64,000 nucleotides of DNA, from NCBI RefSeq assembly GCF_000717335.1, contig NZ_JNYZ01000001.1, positions 288,070 through 352,069 of the forward strand, written 5' to 3'. This document shows positions 44,448 through 53,026 of the stretch, piece by piece. Source of the stretch: Amycolatopsis jejuensis (GTDB lineage: Bacteria > Actinomycetota > Actinomycetes > Mycobacteriales > Pseudonocardiaceae). The notes below the pieces were generated by a model. That model was not told the DNA's origin, did not search any database, and saw nothing but the letters and a program-made list of their open reading frames with translations. Made by a program: the position numbers and the translations under genes. The number at the start of each line of letters is the position of its first letter. Within the stretch, counting starts at the first letter, position 1.

Positions 44448-45313
44448 GAACCCTCGTCTCCCCCGGCGCCCTGCGCACCCGCCGCGGCAAGATCGCGTAC
44501 GCCGTGGTCTTCACCGGCACGCTCGTGGTCTTCACGTTCGCTTTCCTGTTCCCGCTTTACTGGGCGGTGACCGGTGCGATGAAATCCCCTGCCGAGCTGG
44601 CCCAGTCACCGGCCACGCTGGTCCCCCGCGAGTGGCATCCGGAATCCTTCGGACAGGCGTGGGACCGGATGGACCTCGGCAGGTACTTCCTCAACACCGT
44701 GCTCGTCGCGGGCGGCGCGTGGCTGGTCCAGCTTGCCGTCGACGTGCCGGCCGCGTTCGCGCTGTCGAAGCTGCGGCCCAAGCTGGGCAACGTGGTACTC
44801 GGGCTGATGCTCGTCACCCTCATGCTGCCGGCCGCGGCGCTGCTCGTGCCCACCTATGTGACGGTGACCGACCTGCCGCTCCTGCACGTCAACCTCATCA
44901 ACTCACCGGCCGCGATCTGGCTGCCTGCCGCGGCGAACGCCTTCAACATCTATCTGCTCAAGCGGTTCTTCGACCAGATCCCGGACGAACTGGTGGAAGC
45001 CGCGCGCATCGACGGCGCCGGTCCCGTGCGGACCCTCGTGAAGATCATCCTGCCGATCTCCCGGCCGATCCTCGCCGTGGTGTCGATTCTGGCGATCGTC
45101 GCGGCGTGGAAGGACTTCCTCTGGCCGCTGCTGATGTTCCCCGACCCCGGCAGGCAAACGCTCAGCGTGATGCTGCAGCGGGTCGCCCCCGACCTGCCGC
45201 TCAATCTGCTCGTCGCAGGCATGGTGCTGGCGAGCGTCCCGATGATCGTGCTCTTCCTCGTGTTCCAGCGGCAGGTACTGGCCGGGCTCGGCGCGGGATC
45301 GGTGAAGGGCTGA
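44444..45313 (+). CDS. ABC sugar permease, MalG type
   Basis: A 289-residue permease starting with GTG at 44444, overlapping the previous stop. Six hydrophobic segments are seen, with the first VVFTGTLVVFTFAFLFPLYW. The EAA loop reads DELVEAARIDGAGPVRTLVK. It forms the transport channel with the preceding permease. The next gene, encoding the GH13 enzyme, starts 31 bases later. Confidence 0.87.
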   Translation: MRTLVSPGALRTRRGKIAYAVVFTGTLVVFTFAFLFPLYWAVTGAMKSPAELAQSPATLVPREWHPESFGQAWDRMDLGRYFLNTVLVAGGAWLVQLAVDVPAAFALSKLRPKLGNVVLGLMLVTLMLPAAALLVPTYVTVTDLPLLHVNLINSPAAIWLPAAANAFNIYLLKRFFDQIPDELVEAARIDGAGPVRTLVKIILPISRPILAVVSILAIVAAWKDFLWPLLMFPDPGRQTLSVMLQRVAPDLPLNLLVAGMVLASVPMIVLFLVFQRQVLAGLGAGSVKG

Positions 45314-45344
45314 ACCACCCATCCCCAGCGAAGGGACGAACACA

Positions 45345-46946
45345 GTGACCGTTTCGGAAGCCGATTGGTGGCGCAGCGCGGCGATCTACCAGGTCTACCT
45401 TCGCAGCTTCGCCGACGGGAACGGGGACGGTGTCGGCGACCTCTCCGGGGTCCGGTCCCGCCTCGGTCATCTGGCGCACCTGGGAGTGGACGCGCTCTGG
45501 TTCACCCCTTGGTACCCGTCGCCGATGGACGACGGCGGCTACGACGTGGCCGACTACCGCGACATCGAACCGGTCTTCGGCACGCTCGCCGAGGCCGGGC
45601 ACCTGATCGCCGAAGCGCACGAACGCGGAATCCGGGTGCTCATCGACGTGGTACCGAACCACTGCTCCGACACGCACCGGTGGTTCCGCGACGCACTGGC
45701 CGCCGGACCGGGATCGCCTGAGCGGCAACGGTTCTGGTTCCGTCCGGGCCGGGGCCCGGACGGGGACGAGCCACCGAACAACTGGCCGTCCCGGTTCGGC
45801 GGATCCGCCTGGACCCGCGTGACCGAGGCCGACGGCCGCCCCGGTGAGTGGTACCTGCATCTCTACGGTGCGCACCAGCCGGACTTCAACTGGGACAGCA
45901 CGGACGTCCGCACCGAGTTCGAAGACGTGCTCCGGTTCTGGTTCGACCGCGGCGTCGACGGGGTCCGCATCGACGTCGCGGACGGGCTCGTGAAGGATCC
46001 GGCGCTGCCGGACACCGCGCCGGGCGACGAAACGCCGTACTCCGATCAGGAGGCGCTGCACGACATCTACCGATCGTGGCGCAAGATCGCCGACTCCTAT
46101 CCGGGCGGGAAGATCCTCGTCGGCGAGATGTGGCTGCCGGACATGACCCGCGTGGCCCGCCACCTCCGGTCCGACGAGCTGCATTCGGCCTTCACCTTCG
46201 ACTTCCTGGTGTGCCCGTGGACCGCGGGACGGTTCCGCGAGATCGTGACCCGGACGCTGCGGAGCCACGAGGAGGTCGGCGCACCGGCCGCTTGGGTACT
46301 GTCGAACCACGACGTGACCAGGCACGTCACCCGCTACGGACGGTCCGGCGAGACAGGGTTTTCCTTCGCCGACCGGCGGCACGGCACGCCGGTGGATCGC
46401 CTGCTGGGCACCCGCCGCGCCCGGGCGGCGGCCTTGCTGACACTGGCCCTGCCGGGGGTGGTCTACCTCTATCAGGGCGAAGAACTGGGTCTGTGGGAAA
46501 TCGAGGATCTTCCCGACGAGCTCAGGCAGGACCCGGTGTTCACGCGCACCGCAGGCGCCGACCCGGGCCGCGACGGCTGCCGGGTACCGCTGCCGTGGTC
46601 GGGATCGGCACCACCGTTCGGATTCGGGACCGGCACCCCATGGCTGCCGCAGCCGGCATCGTGGGCGGACCTGAGCGCCGAGGCGCAGGCGGACGACCCG
46701 GACTCGATGCTCACGCTGTACCGGACCGGCTTGCGGTTGCGGCCCGGTCTCGGCGCCGCAGCGTTGACGTGGCTCGACTTCGCGCCCGACATCCTGGCAT
46801 TCCGGCGAGAACCGGAATTCACCTTCATCCTGAACTTCGGCGCGGTACCCCTTCCGCTGCCCGCCCACGAAGAGCTGCTGCTGGCGAGCGCTCCACTTGC
46901 CGACGGCAGGCTGCCGTCCGACACCGCAGTCTGGTTGCGAGGCTGA
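45345..46946 (+). CDS. cytoplasmic GH13 alpha-glucosidase
   Basis: A 533-residue family GH13 enzyme. The four conserved regions are DVVPNH, GVRIDVADG with nucleophile D210, VGEMW with acid/base E261, and LSNHDVTRH with D323. The N-terminal AIYQVYLRSFADGNGDGVGDL is typical of oligo-1,6-glucosidase/alpha-glucosidase members. No signal peptide is present, so it acts inside the cell. The GTG start has AAGGGACG upstream. It probably splits imported alpha-linked oligosaccharides, such as nigerose-type sugars, to glucose. Trehalose- or sucrose-type substrates cannot be excluded. It completes the GH87/transporter locus. Confidence 0.88.
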   Translation: MTVSEADWWRSAAIYQVYLRSFADGNGDGVGDLSGVRSRLGHLAHLGVDALWFTPWYPSPMDDGGYDVADYRDIEPVFGTLAEAGHLIAEAHERGIRVLIDVVPNHCSDTHRWFRDALAAGPGSPERQRFWFRPGRGPDGDEPPNNWPSRFGGSAWTRVTEADGRPGEWYLHLYGAHQPDFNWDSTDVRTEFEDVLRFWFDRGVDGVRIDVADGLVKDPALPDTAPGDETPYSDQEALHDIYRSWRKIADSYPGGKILVGEMWLPDMTRVARHLRSDELHSAFTFDFLVCPWTAGRFREIVTRTLRSHEEVGAPAAWVLSNHDVTRHVTRYGRSGETGFSFADRRHGTPVDRLLGTRRARAAALLTLALPGVVYLYQGEELGLWEIEDLPDELRQDPVFTRTAGADPGRDGCRVPLPWSGSAPPFGFGTGTPWLPQPASWADLSAEAQADDPDSMLTLYRTGLRLRPGLGAAALTWLDFAPDILAFRREPEFTFILNFGAVPLPLPAHEELLLASAPLADGRLPSDTAVWLRG

Positions 46947-46998
46947 CCCGCGCAGATCGCTTCGGTGCCCCTCGGGCGGTGTTTCTCAGGACGTCGGC

Positions 46999-47014
46999 GG
47001 CACGTCAACGTGCC
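46999..47014. repeat. short palindrome in the 250-bp gap before the monooxygenase
   Basis: GGCACGTCAACGTGCC is a 7-bp inverted repeat with a CA centre. It lies 53 bases after the GH13 gene and about 180 bases before the BVMO start. It may be a weak terminator or an operator. Confidence 0.35.
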
Positions 47015-47196
47015 CGATTGTGCAGTCAAGGCGCACTGATGAACCTCGCATGGTTCGTGGCCGGCGCGATATGTTGCAAGAGTGGATCAGCCGGTCGATC
47101 CGGTGACGGCAAGCCGATGAATGCGTTTCAGGCGACGACATCGCTGGCACGAAGAGTCGGCATCTAGCTGATACCCCCGGTTACCGTGGAGACCCC

Positions 47197-48861
47197 ATGT
47201 CCGAAATGCCCGCCGGCAGCCGGGAAGCTGCGGCGGTGACCCAGGTCGATGCCGTGATCGTGGGCGCCGGCTTTTCCGGGATGTACCTGCTGCACAAGCT
47301 TCGCGGCGCCGGTCTGAACACGGTGGTACTGGAAGCCGGTGACGGAGTCGGCGGCACCTGGTACTGGAATCGCTACCCCGGCGCACGCGTCGATGTCGAA
47401 AGCTTCGACTACTCGTACTCCTTCAGCGAGGAACTGCAGCAGGAGTGGGAGTGGACCGAGCGCTACCCCGCGCAGCCCGAACTCCTGCGCTACCTCGACC
47501 ACGTCGCCGACCGCTTCGATCTGCGCCGCGACATCCGGCTGGGCACCCGCGTCACGGCCGCACACTACGACGAGGCGGCGGCGCGGTGGACGGTGCGCTG
47601 CGAGCGGGGCGAGGAATACCGGGCCACCTGGTGCGTCATGGCCACCGGCTGTCTGTCGTCCGCCCAGCTGCCCGCCATCGACGGCATCGGCTCCTTCTCC
47701 GGCGACTCGTACCACACCGCGAACTGGCCGGTCGAGGGCGTGGACTTCACCGGCAAGCGCGTCGCGGTGATCGGCACCGGCTCCTCCGGCATCCAGTCCA
47801 TTCCGGTCATCGCCGAGCAGGCCGCTCGGCTCACCGTCTTCCAGCGCACTGCCTCTTTCGCGGTTCCGGCACACAACCGCGCCCTCGAACCCGGCGAGGT
47901 CGAGGAAATCAAGAACCGCTACCCCGAGCTGCGCGACCACACCCGCCGCAGCATGGCCGGCGTGTCCAGGGTCCGGATCGGACGCTCGAGCGTGCTGGAG
48001 GCGACCGCCGACGAGCGGCAGGAGGTCTTCGCCCGTGCCTGGGCGGCAGGCACCCTGTTCGGCCTGGTCACCAGTTACCGCGACGTGATGACCGACCGGG
48101 TGGCCAACGACCGGGTCGCCGACTTCGTCCGCGGCAAGATCCGCGAAATGGTCGACGACCCGGACACCGCCGAGTTGCTGTGCCCTCGCGGCTTCCCGTT
48201 CGCGGCCAAGCGCGTCTGCCTGGACTCCGGCTACTACGCGACCTTCAACCGCGGCAACGTCCACCTGATCGACGTGAGCGAGAACCCGATCGATCGGCTC
48301 AGCGAACACGGGGTGGTCGTCAACGGCACCGAGCACGAGGCCGACGTGATCGTGTTCGCCACCGGGTTCGACGCGATGACCGGCAGCCTGGCCGCCATCG
48401 ACATCCGTGGCCGCAACGGGCGCAGCCTGCGCGACAAGTGGTCGGCAGGGCCGATCACCTGTCTCGGCCTCCAGAGCGCCGGGTTCCCCAACCTGTTCTT
48501 CGTCGCCGGGCCGGGCAGTCCATCCGTGCTGAGCAACATGGTGCTGTCGATCGAGCAGCACGTGGAATGGATCGCCGGGTGCATCGGCTATGCCCGCGAA
48601 CGGGACGTGATCTCGGTCGAGGCGACCGGACAAGCCGAGCAGGACTGGGTGCGCCACGTCAACGAGGTAAGCGCGGCACTGCTCTACTCCGAGGCGAACT
48701 CCTGGTATCTGGGTGCCAATGTGCCCGGCAAGCCGCGCGTGTTCATGCCCTACGCCGGGGGCGTCGGCGCATACCGCAAGCGGTGCGACTCGGTTGCTGC
48801 GGCCGGCTACGAAGGTTTCGTCCTGACCGGCGGTCCGGCTCGCTCCCACCAGGTAAGGTGA
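47197..48861 (+). CDS. Baeyer-Villiger monooxygenase (FAD, NADPH)
   Basis: A 554-residue flavoprotein. The FAD fold is VIVGAGFSGMYLLHKL, and GGTWYWNRYPGARVDVES is typical of cyclohexanone/cyclopentanone monooxygenases. The second dinucleotide fold reads VAVIGTGSSGIQSIP. The Baeyer-Villiger fingerprint is intact: F167-SGDSYH173TANWP. The catalytic-Arg region reads AAKRVCLDSGYYATFNRGNV. It should turn a ketone into an ester or lactone. The ATG has GGAGA five bases upstream. It is followed seven bases later by a zinc alcohol dehydrogenase gene, which could supply the ketone. The window's other FMO lacks the key residues. Confidence 0.9.
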   Translation: MSEMPAGSREAAAVTQVDAVIVGAGFSGMYLLHKLRGAGLNTVVLEAGDGVGGTWYWNRYPGARVDVESFDYSYSFSEELQQEWEWTERYPAQPELLRYLDHVADRFDLRRDIRLGTRVTAAHYDEAAARWTVRCERGEEYRATWCVMATGCLSSAQLPAIDGIGSFSGDSYHTANWPVEGVDFTGKRVAVIGTGSSGIQSIPVIAEQAARLTVFQRTASFAVPAHNRALEPGEVEEIKNRYPELRDHTRRSMAGVSRVRIGRSSVLEATADERQEVFARAWAAGTLFGLVTSYRDVMTDRVANDRVADFVRGKIREMVDDPDTAELLCPRGFPFAAKRVCLDSGYYATFNRGNVHLIDVSENPIDRLSEHGVVVNGTEHEADVIVFATGFDAMTGSLAAIDIRGRNGRSLRDKWSAGPITCLGLQSAGFPNLFFVAGPGSPSVLSNMVLSIEQHVEWIAGCIGYARERDVISVEATGQAEQDWVRHVNEVSAALLYSEANSWYLGANVPGKPRVFMPYAGGVGAYRKRCDSVAAAGYEGFVLTGGPARSHQVR

Positions 48862-48868
48862 AATTGTC

Positions 48869-49909
48869 TTGAAAGCACTGCAGTATCGCACGATCGGCCT
48901 GGCTCCCGAGATCGTCGAGATCCCCGATCCCGAACCGGGTCCCGGCCAGGTACTGGTGAAGGTCACCGCGGCCGGCCTGTGCCGCTCCGACCTCTCGCTG
49001 ATGCGCATGACCGCGCAGCAGCTGATGTTCCCGCTGCCGATGACCCTCGGCCACGAGGGCGTGGGCACCGTGGCAGCGCTCGGCGAGGGCGCGACCGGAG
49101 TGACGGTCGGCGATCAGGTCGCTGTCTATGGGCCTTGGGGCTGCGGTGCCTGCCCCGCGTGCGCGGCGGGCCGGGAGAACTACTGCCCCCACGCCCGGCG
49201 GCTGGGAATCCGTTCCCCGGGGCTGGGCGCCCCCGGAGCCCTCGCGCAGTACCTGCTCGTCGACGACGCGCGCCACTTGATCCCCTGCGCGGGGCTCGAC
49301 CCGGTCGCCGCGGTGTCGCTGACCGATGCCGGCCTGACCCCGTACCACGCCGTCAAGTGGGCATTGCCCGCGCTGGCCCCGGGATCGACCGCCGCGGTGA
49401 TCGGCGTCGGCGGCCTCGGCCACATCGCGATCCAGCTGCTGCGCGCACTCACCCCGGCGCGAGTCGTCGCGCTCGATGTGAACGAGGGCAAACTCGCGCT
49501 CGCCCGGGAAGTCGGCGCTCATGAGACGCTGGTATCCGATGAGTCCGCGGCACCGGCGATCCGCGCGCTCACCAGTGGCCTCGGCGCCGCGGCCGTGTTC
49601 GACTTCGTCGGGGTGGAAGCGACCGGCCGGATCGCCGTCGCATCCGCCGCCGCGGAGGCGCGAGTGCTCAATGTCGGGCTCGGCGGCGGCGCGATGCCGA
49701 TGGGCTTCCTGCTGGTTCCACCCGGGATGAGCGCGTACGCCCCGTATTGGGGTACCCGTGGCGACCTCATCGAGGTGATCGCCCTCGCCGAGGCAGGCGC
49801 GATCACCGTCCGGACCGAGACCTACCCCCTCGACGAGGCCCCGCTCGCGTACGAGCGGCTGGACGCCGGAAAGGTCCATGGCCGCGCCGTCATCCTGCCC
49901 AACGGCTGA
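48869..49909 (+). CDS. zinc-dependent alcohol dehydrogenase (MDR family)
   Basis: A 346-residue medium-chain dehydrogenase. The catalytic zinc ligands are Cys in AAGLCRSD and His in LGHEGVG. The structural zinc site has four Cys in WGCGACPACAAGRENYC. The NAD(P) fold reads VIGVGGLGHIAIQ, with Asp in ALDVNEGKLALA, which favours NAD+. The start is a TTG at 48869 with AAGGTGA upstream. It is separated from the BVMO gene by seven bases. Together they should convert a secondary alcohol to a ketone and then to an ester or lactone; a lactone hydrolase is not encoded next door. Confidence 0.87.
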   Translation: MKALQYRTIGLAPEIVEIPDPEPGPGQVLVKVTAAGLCRSDLSLMRMTAQQLMFPLPMTLGHEGVGTVAALGEGATGVTVGDQVAVYGPWGCGACPACAAGRENYCPHARRLGIRSPGLGAPGALAQYLLVDDARHLIPCAGLDPVAAVSLTDAGLTPYHAVKWALPALAPGSTAAVIGVGGLGHIAIQLLRALTPARVVALDVNEGKLALAREVGAHETLVSDESAAPAIRALTSGLGAAAVFDFVGVEATGRIAVASAAAEARVLNVGLGGGAMPMGFLLVPPGMSAYAPYWGTRGDLIEVIALAEAGAITVRTETYPLDEAPLAYERLDAGKVHGRAVILPNG

Positions 49910-50084
49910 CCGTTCGGGGGCGCACCTCGTCAAGGCGTCCCGGTCGGAAACTGCGGGACATGGTTCTGGACGATGGCCGGGGACGGGGAGACCGCCCGCG
50001 CGACCTCGGGTGGCTGCGGGCCTCGCCGCTCGGAGAACGAGCCGGCTTTCGCCATCCTGCCCTCGACGGGCAAACGGCGCTGGG

Positions 50085-51455
50085 TCAATGTCCGGGTGCG
50101 TGGGTGATGAGCTTGCGGACCGCCGCCGTGACGGCCGGAAGTACCGAGGGCTCAAGGGAATGACCGCTGGTGAGGGTCAGCACCTCGGTCCGGTCGGTGG
50201 GCATGCCCGAATGGGTGGCCGCATGGATGGTGCCACTCAGCACGGTGGCGAGGTCGAAGTAGCCGCCGATGAGGAGGGCCCTTGCCTGCGGCCGTTCCTT
50301 GAGAAGTTTCACCAGGTGCGTGGTCTGGTTGACATAGAACGCCTCCTCTCTGTCGGCGCTGCGCCAGTCGAAGCGGAAGCCGAGCTCGAGCGACAGCGAG
50401 ACGTACGGTCCTTCGGCTGTCGCGCCGGCGTGGGTGCGGAGGTAGTCGGCGAGCGCGTCGGAGTGCCTGACATTGGTGTCGATCATGCCCAGCGCCGGGT
50501 CGTCGACAGTGGGCGGCCCGTCAGGGTCCGGCGGTGGCGGCATCGGCCCGGTGACTCTGACGTCCAACCGGCCGACCAGCTCGTCCCGGTCGGCGAGCAG
50601 GCGACGCAGGAAATCCTCGCTGTCCACCCGCAGATCCGCGTCGAGCACAACCTCGACCGGCAGTCCCAGCAACGCCGCGAGCCGCCCGCCGACGCGGTGC
50701 CGCTCCGCGGGGTCGAGCGCTGAGCCTTGGTGCAGCGCACGCAGGTAGTCATCCCGTGCGAACACCTCAGCAGTGTCGAACACTTCCGCGGCATCGGCGG
50801 CATTCGGAGACGCCAACCCGTGGAACCACGCGGCAACGGCCATCGTCGGCAGCTCCAGCGCGTGCGTGAGGTCGTTGCCCGGTGCGGTCGCCGTGGCGTC
50901 GAGCAACGGTGAGATCAATACCAGCCCAGCCACCGGCAGATCGGCGATACTCGCACACAGCGTCGCGAGCCGGAACCCGCCGAAACTCTCGCCGACCAGA
51001 TGCAGCGGCGAATGAGCACGGCCGTGCTCGGTGAGCCACCGCCGGATCAGGCCCTCCACACTGGCCGCGTCGCCGTGGACGGTCAGGTACGGCGCCCCAC
51101 CGTCGGGTGCGAGCTCGCGACTGAAGCCCGTTCCCACCGGGTCGACGAAGACGAGGTCGCTACAGTCGAGCAACGTGTGCGGGTTGGGCACTATCTCCCG
51201 GCCACCGTCCACAGTGGTGCTGAAGATGTTCGGTCCGAACGCCCCCATGTGCAACGGTGACGAAGAGGCTCCCGGCCCCCCATTGAACAGAAACGTGACC
51301 GGACGGGCAGGGTCAACCGGCTCCGCAACATACGCAGTGGCGGAAACAGTGGCGATCGCCTCACCATCAGCGCCGAGAACAGGGTACGACGTCCACCGCG
51401 CGGTGTAGTCGATGGGTTTTCCGGTTGCGGTGACACACATATGACGGTCAGCCAT
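50085..51455 (-). CDS. serine carboxypeptidase-like protein (S10), copy 1
   Basis: A 456-residue S10-type alpha/beta hydrolase. The oxyanion block FNGGPGASSSPLHMGAFGP, the nucleophile elbow LVGESFGGFR, the Asp region GGYFDLATVL and the His region TSGHSLEPS are all present. It starts with ATG at 51455 and overlaps the preceding S10 gene by eight bases. No signal peptide is present, so it is likely cytoplasmic, unlike the vacuolar plant and yeast relatives. It should remove C-terminal residues from imported peptides. It is the last gene of the minus-strand peptide operon. Confidence 0.85.
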   Translation of the reverse strand: MADRHMCVTATGKPIDYTARWTSYPVLGADGEAIATVSATAYVAEPVDPARPVTFLFNGGPGASSSPLHMGAFGPNIFSTTVDGGREIVPNPHTLLDCSDLVFVDPVGTGFSRELAPDGGAPYLTVHGDAASVEGLIRRWLTEHGRAHSPLHLVGESFGGFRLATLCASIADLPVAGLVLISPLLDATATAPGNDLTHALELPTMAVAAWFHGLASPNAADAAEVFDTAEVFARDDYLRALHQGSALDPAERHRVGGRLAALLGLPVEVVLDADLRVDSEDFLRRLLADRDELVGRLDVRVTGPMPPPPDPDGPPTVDDPALGMIDTNVRHSDALADYLRTHAGATAEGPYVSLSLELGFRFDWRSADREEAFYVNQTTHLVKLLKERPQARALLIGGYFDLATVLSGTIHAATHSGMPTDRTEVLTLTSGHSLEPSVLPAVTAAVRKLITHAPGH

Positions 51456-52914
51456 GTTTTGCCTTCCCGTCCCGGCGGCTGTCCGCGGAATGTCCGGTGA
51501 TGAAGTCGTCCAGATCACCGGCCAGCCGGAGTGCGGCGTCCTTGTCGGTGTACATCAGGTGCCCGGCTTCGTACCACCGTTGCGTGATCCGGTCGGCCGG
51601 GAGGCCGTACTGGGTCACCAGGTGGTTGGCCGCGCCGACCGTCGTGAGCGTGTCGTAACACCCGGTGCCGACGAACAACCGGCAGTCCGCGATCTCCTTG
51701 AAGTACGAGGAAAGCACTCCGACGTGTTCGAACGCGTTGAACGGCGACGGGTTACGGCTGCCGTACCCGCCGGCCGAAACCCCTTCGTCGGACCATCGCC
51801 ACTCGCCGAACGCACGCTGGTCGAAGCTCCGGTACCCACCGTCGGTCGGCACTCCGAGCTCCTCGCGCAGGTACTGCTCGACAGCCGCCACGAACGCCGG
51901 TGCGGTACGCGCGTGCGCAGGATCGATCGTCCGCTCGTTGAAAGCTCGGTCTTCGGCGTCGGCGACGTATCGGGCGTCCATCGTGCCGACAATTTGGCCG
52001 CGCTCCTTGAGGACGAGGGTGCGATACTCGGCTTTGGTGAGCTGCAAGCGCTTTCGCTTCCACGTATCCGCGGGTACGCCGGTGATCTCCGCCAACCGGG
52101 CGGCTGCGGTGGCCACCTCGCCGTCTGTCGCGAGGCTGCCGCGAAGGAGCACTGACGCATAGTCGCCGTAGGCGTAATCCAGTGCCGCCTTCGTGGCGCT
52201 CTCGGCGGTGTCGTGGCCGCGCGAGCCGACTCCGTGGTACCAGGCAGTGGTCGCCATGAACGGCAGCGCCGTGACCCGCGCGGTGATGTTGCCCGCGCGC
52301 CCTACTGTTTCCTGAAGGTTGACCCCCTGCGACAGCAGAATGATGCCGTTGATCGCAATGGGACTGCGGCCGTGCAGAAGCTCACGGGCAAGGAACGCGG
52401 CCCGCACCGTCCCGTAGCTCTCGCCGAGAAGGTACTTGGGCGAGCCGATCCGGCCTTCCTCGGCGAGCCAGGTGTGGACCACCTGTGCGAACGCCCGTGC
52501 GTCGCCGGTGATCGAGTAGACCCTCCGCTGTGCGTCTTCGTCGACCGCACGGCTCAACCCGGTGCCGAGCGGATCGAGGAAAACCAGGTCGGCGACCCCG
52601 AGCAGCGACGACTGGCTGTCCTCGAGGTGGTAGCCGGGCAGCGAGCCCGAACCGGGTCCGGGCAGCGCGACCCGGCGCGGGCCGAGACCACCGAGATGCA
52701 GCCATTGGGAACTGGAGCCGGGACCGCCGTTGAACAGGAACACGACGGGGCGGTCGCCGGGCCGGTCGTCGTGCAGGAGATAGGCATAAGCATGGAGGTG
52801 CCCCTGGAGTTCACCCGTGTCGTCGACCAGCGGAACTGCCCGCACTCGCGCCGTATAGGACTGCCCGGTCCCTCCGATGTGGACGGTATGCGTTGACGAA
52901 ACCGGCTCTGACAT
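51448..52914 (-). CDS. serine carboxypeptidase-like protein (S10), copy 2
   Basis: A 488-residue S10 protein. Motifs are FNGGPGSSSQWLHLGGLGP, LLGESYGTVRAAFLARELL (nucleophile Ser), GTGCYDTLTTVGAANHLVTQ (Asp) and YEAGHLMYTD (His). The ATG at 52914 has AGAGGTG six bases upstream; the frame further upstream is open but not needed. It overlaps the next S10 gene by eight bases. The two copies are clearly divergent, suggesting different specificities. It has no signal peptide. The M61 gene lies 112 bases upstream on the same strand. Confidence 0.87.
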   Translation of the reverse strand: MSEPVSSTHTVHIGGTGQSYTARVRAVPLVDDTGELQGHLHAYAYLLHDDRPGDRPVVFLFNGGPGSSSQWLHLGGLGPRRVALPGPGSGSLPGYHLEDSQSSLLGVADLVFLDPLGTGLSRAVDEDAQRRVYSITGDARAFAQVVHTWLAEEGRIGSPKYLLGESYGTVRAAFLARELLHGRSPIAINGIILLSQGVNLQETVGRAGNITARVTALPFMATTAWYHGVGSRGHDTAESATKAALDYAYGDYASVLLRGSLATDGEVATAAARLAEITGVPADTWKRKRLQLTKAEYRTLVLKERGQIVGTMDARYVADAEDRAFNERTIDPAHARTAPAFVAAVEQYLREELGVPTDGGYRSFDQRAFGEWRWSDEGVSAGGYGSRNPSPFNAFEHVGVLSSYFKEIADCRLFVGTGCYDTLTTVGAANHLVTQYGLPADRITQRWYEAGHLMYTDKDAALRLAGDLDDFITGHSADSRRDGKAKHG

Positions 52915-53026
52915 GCTCACCTCTAACCTGGGATTGGTGCAGGATGACGCCGTTTCGGGACGCTGTCCCCCGGTCGGCAGGTTCACCGGGTGGCTCTCAC
53001 CGGCGAGGCAGCGCGGCGAAGCGAGC

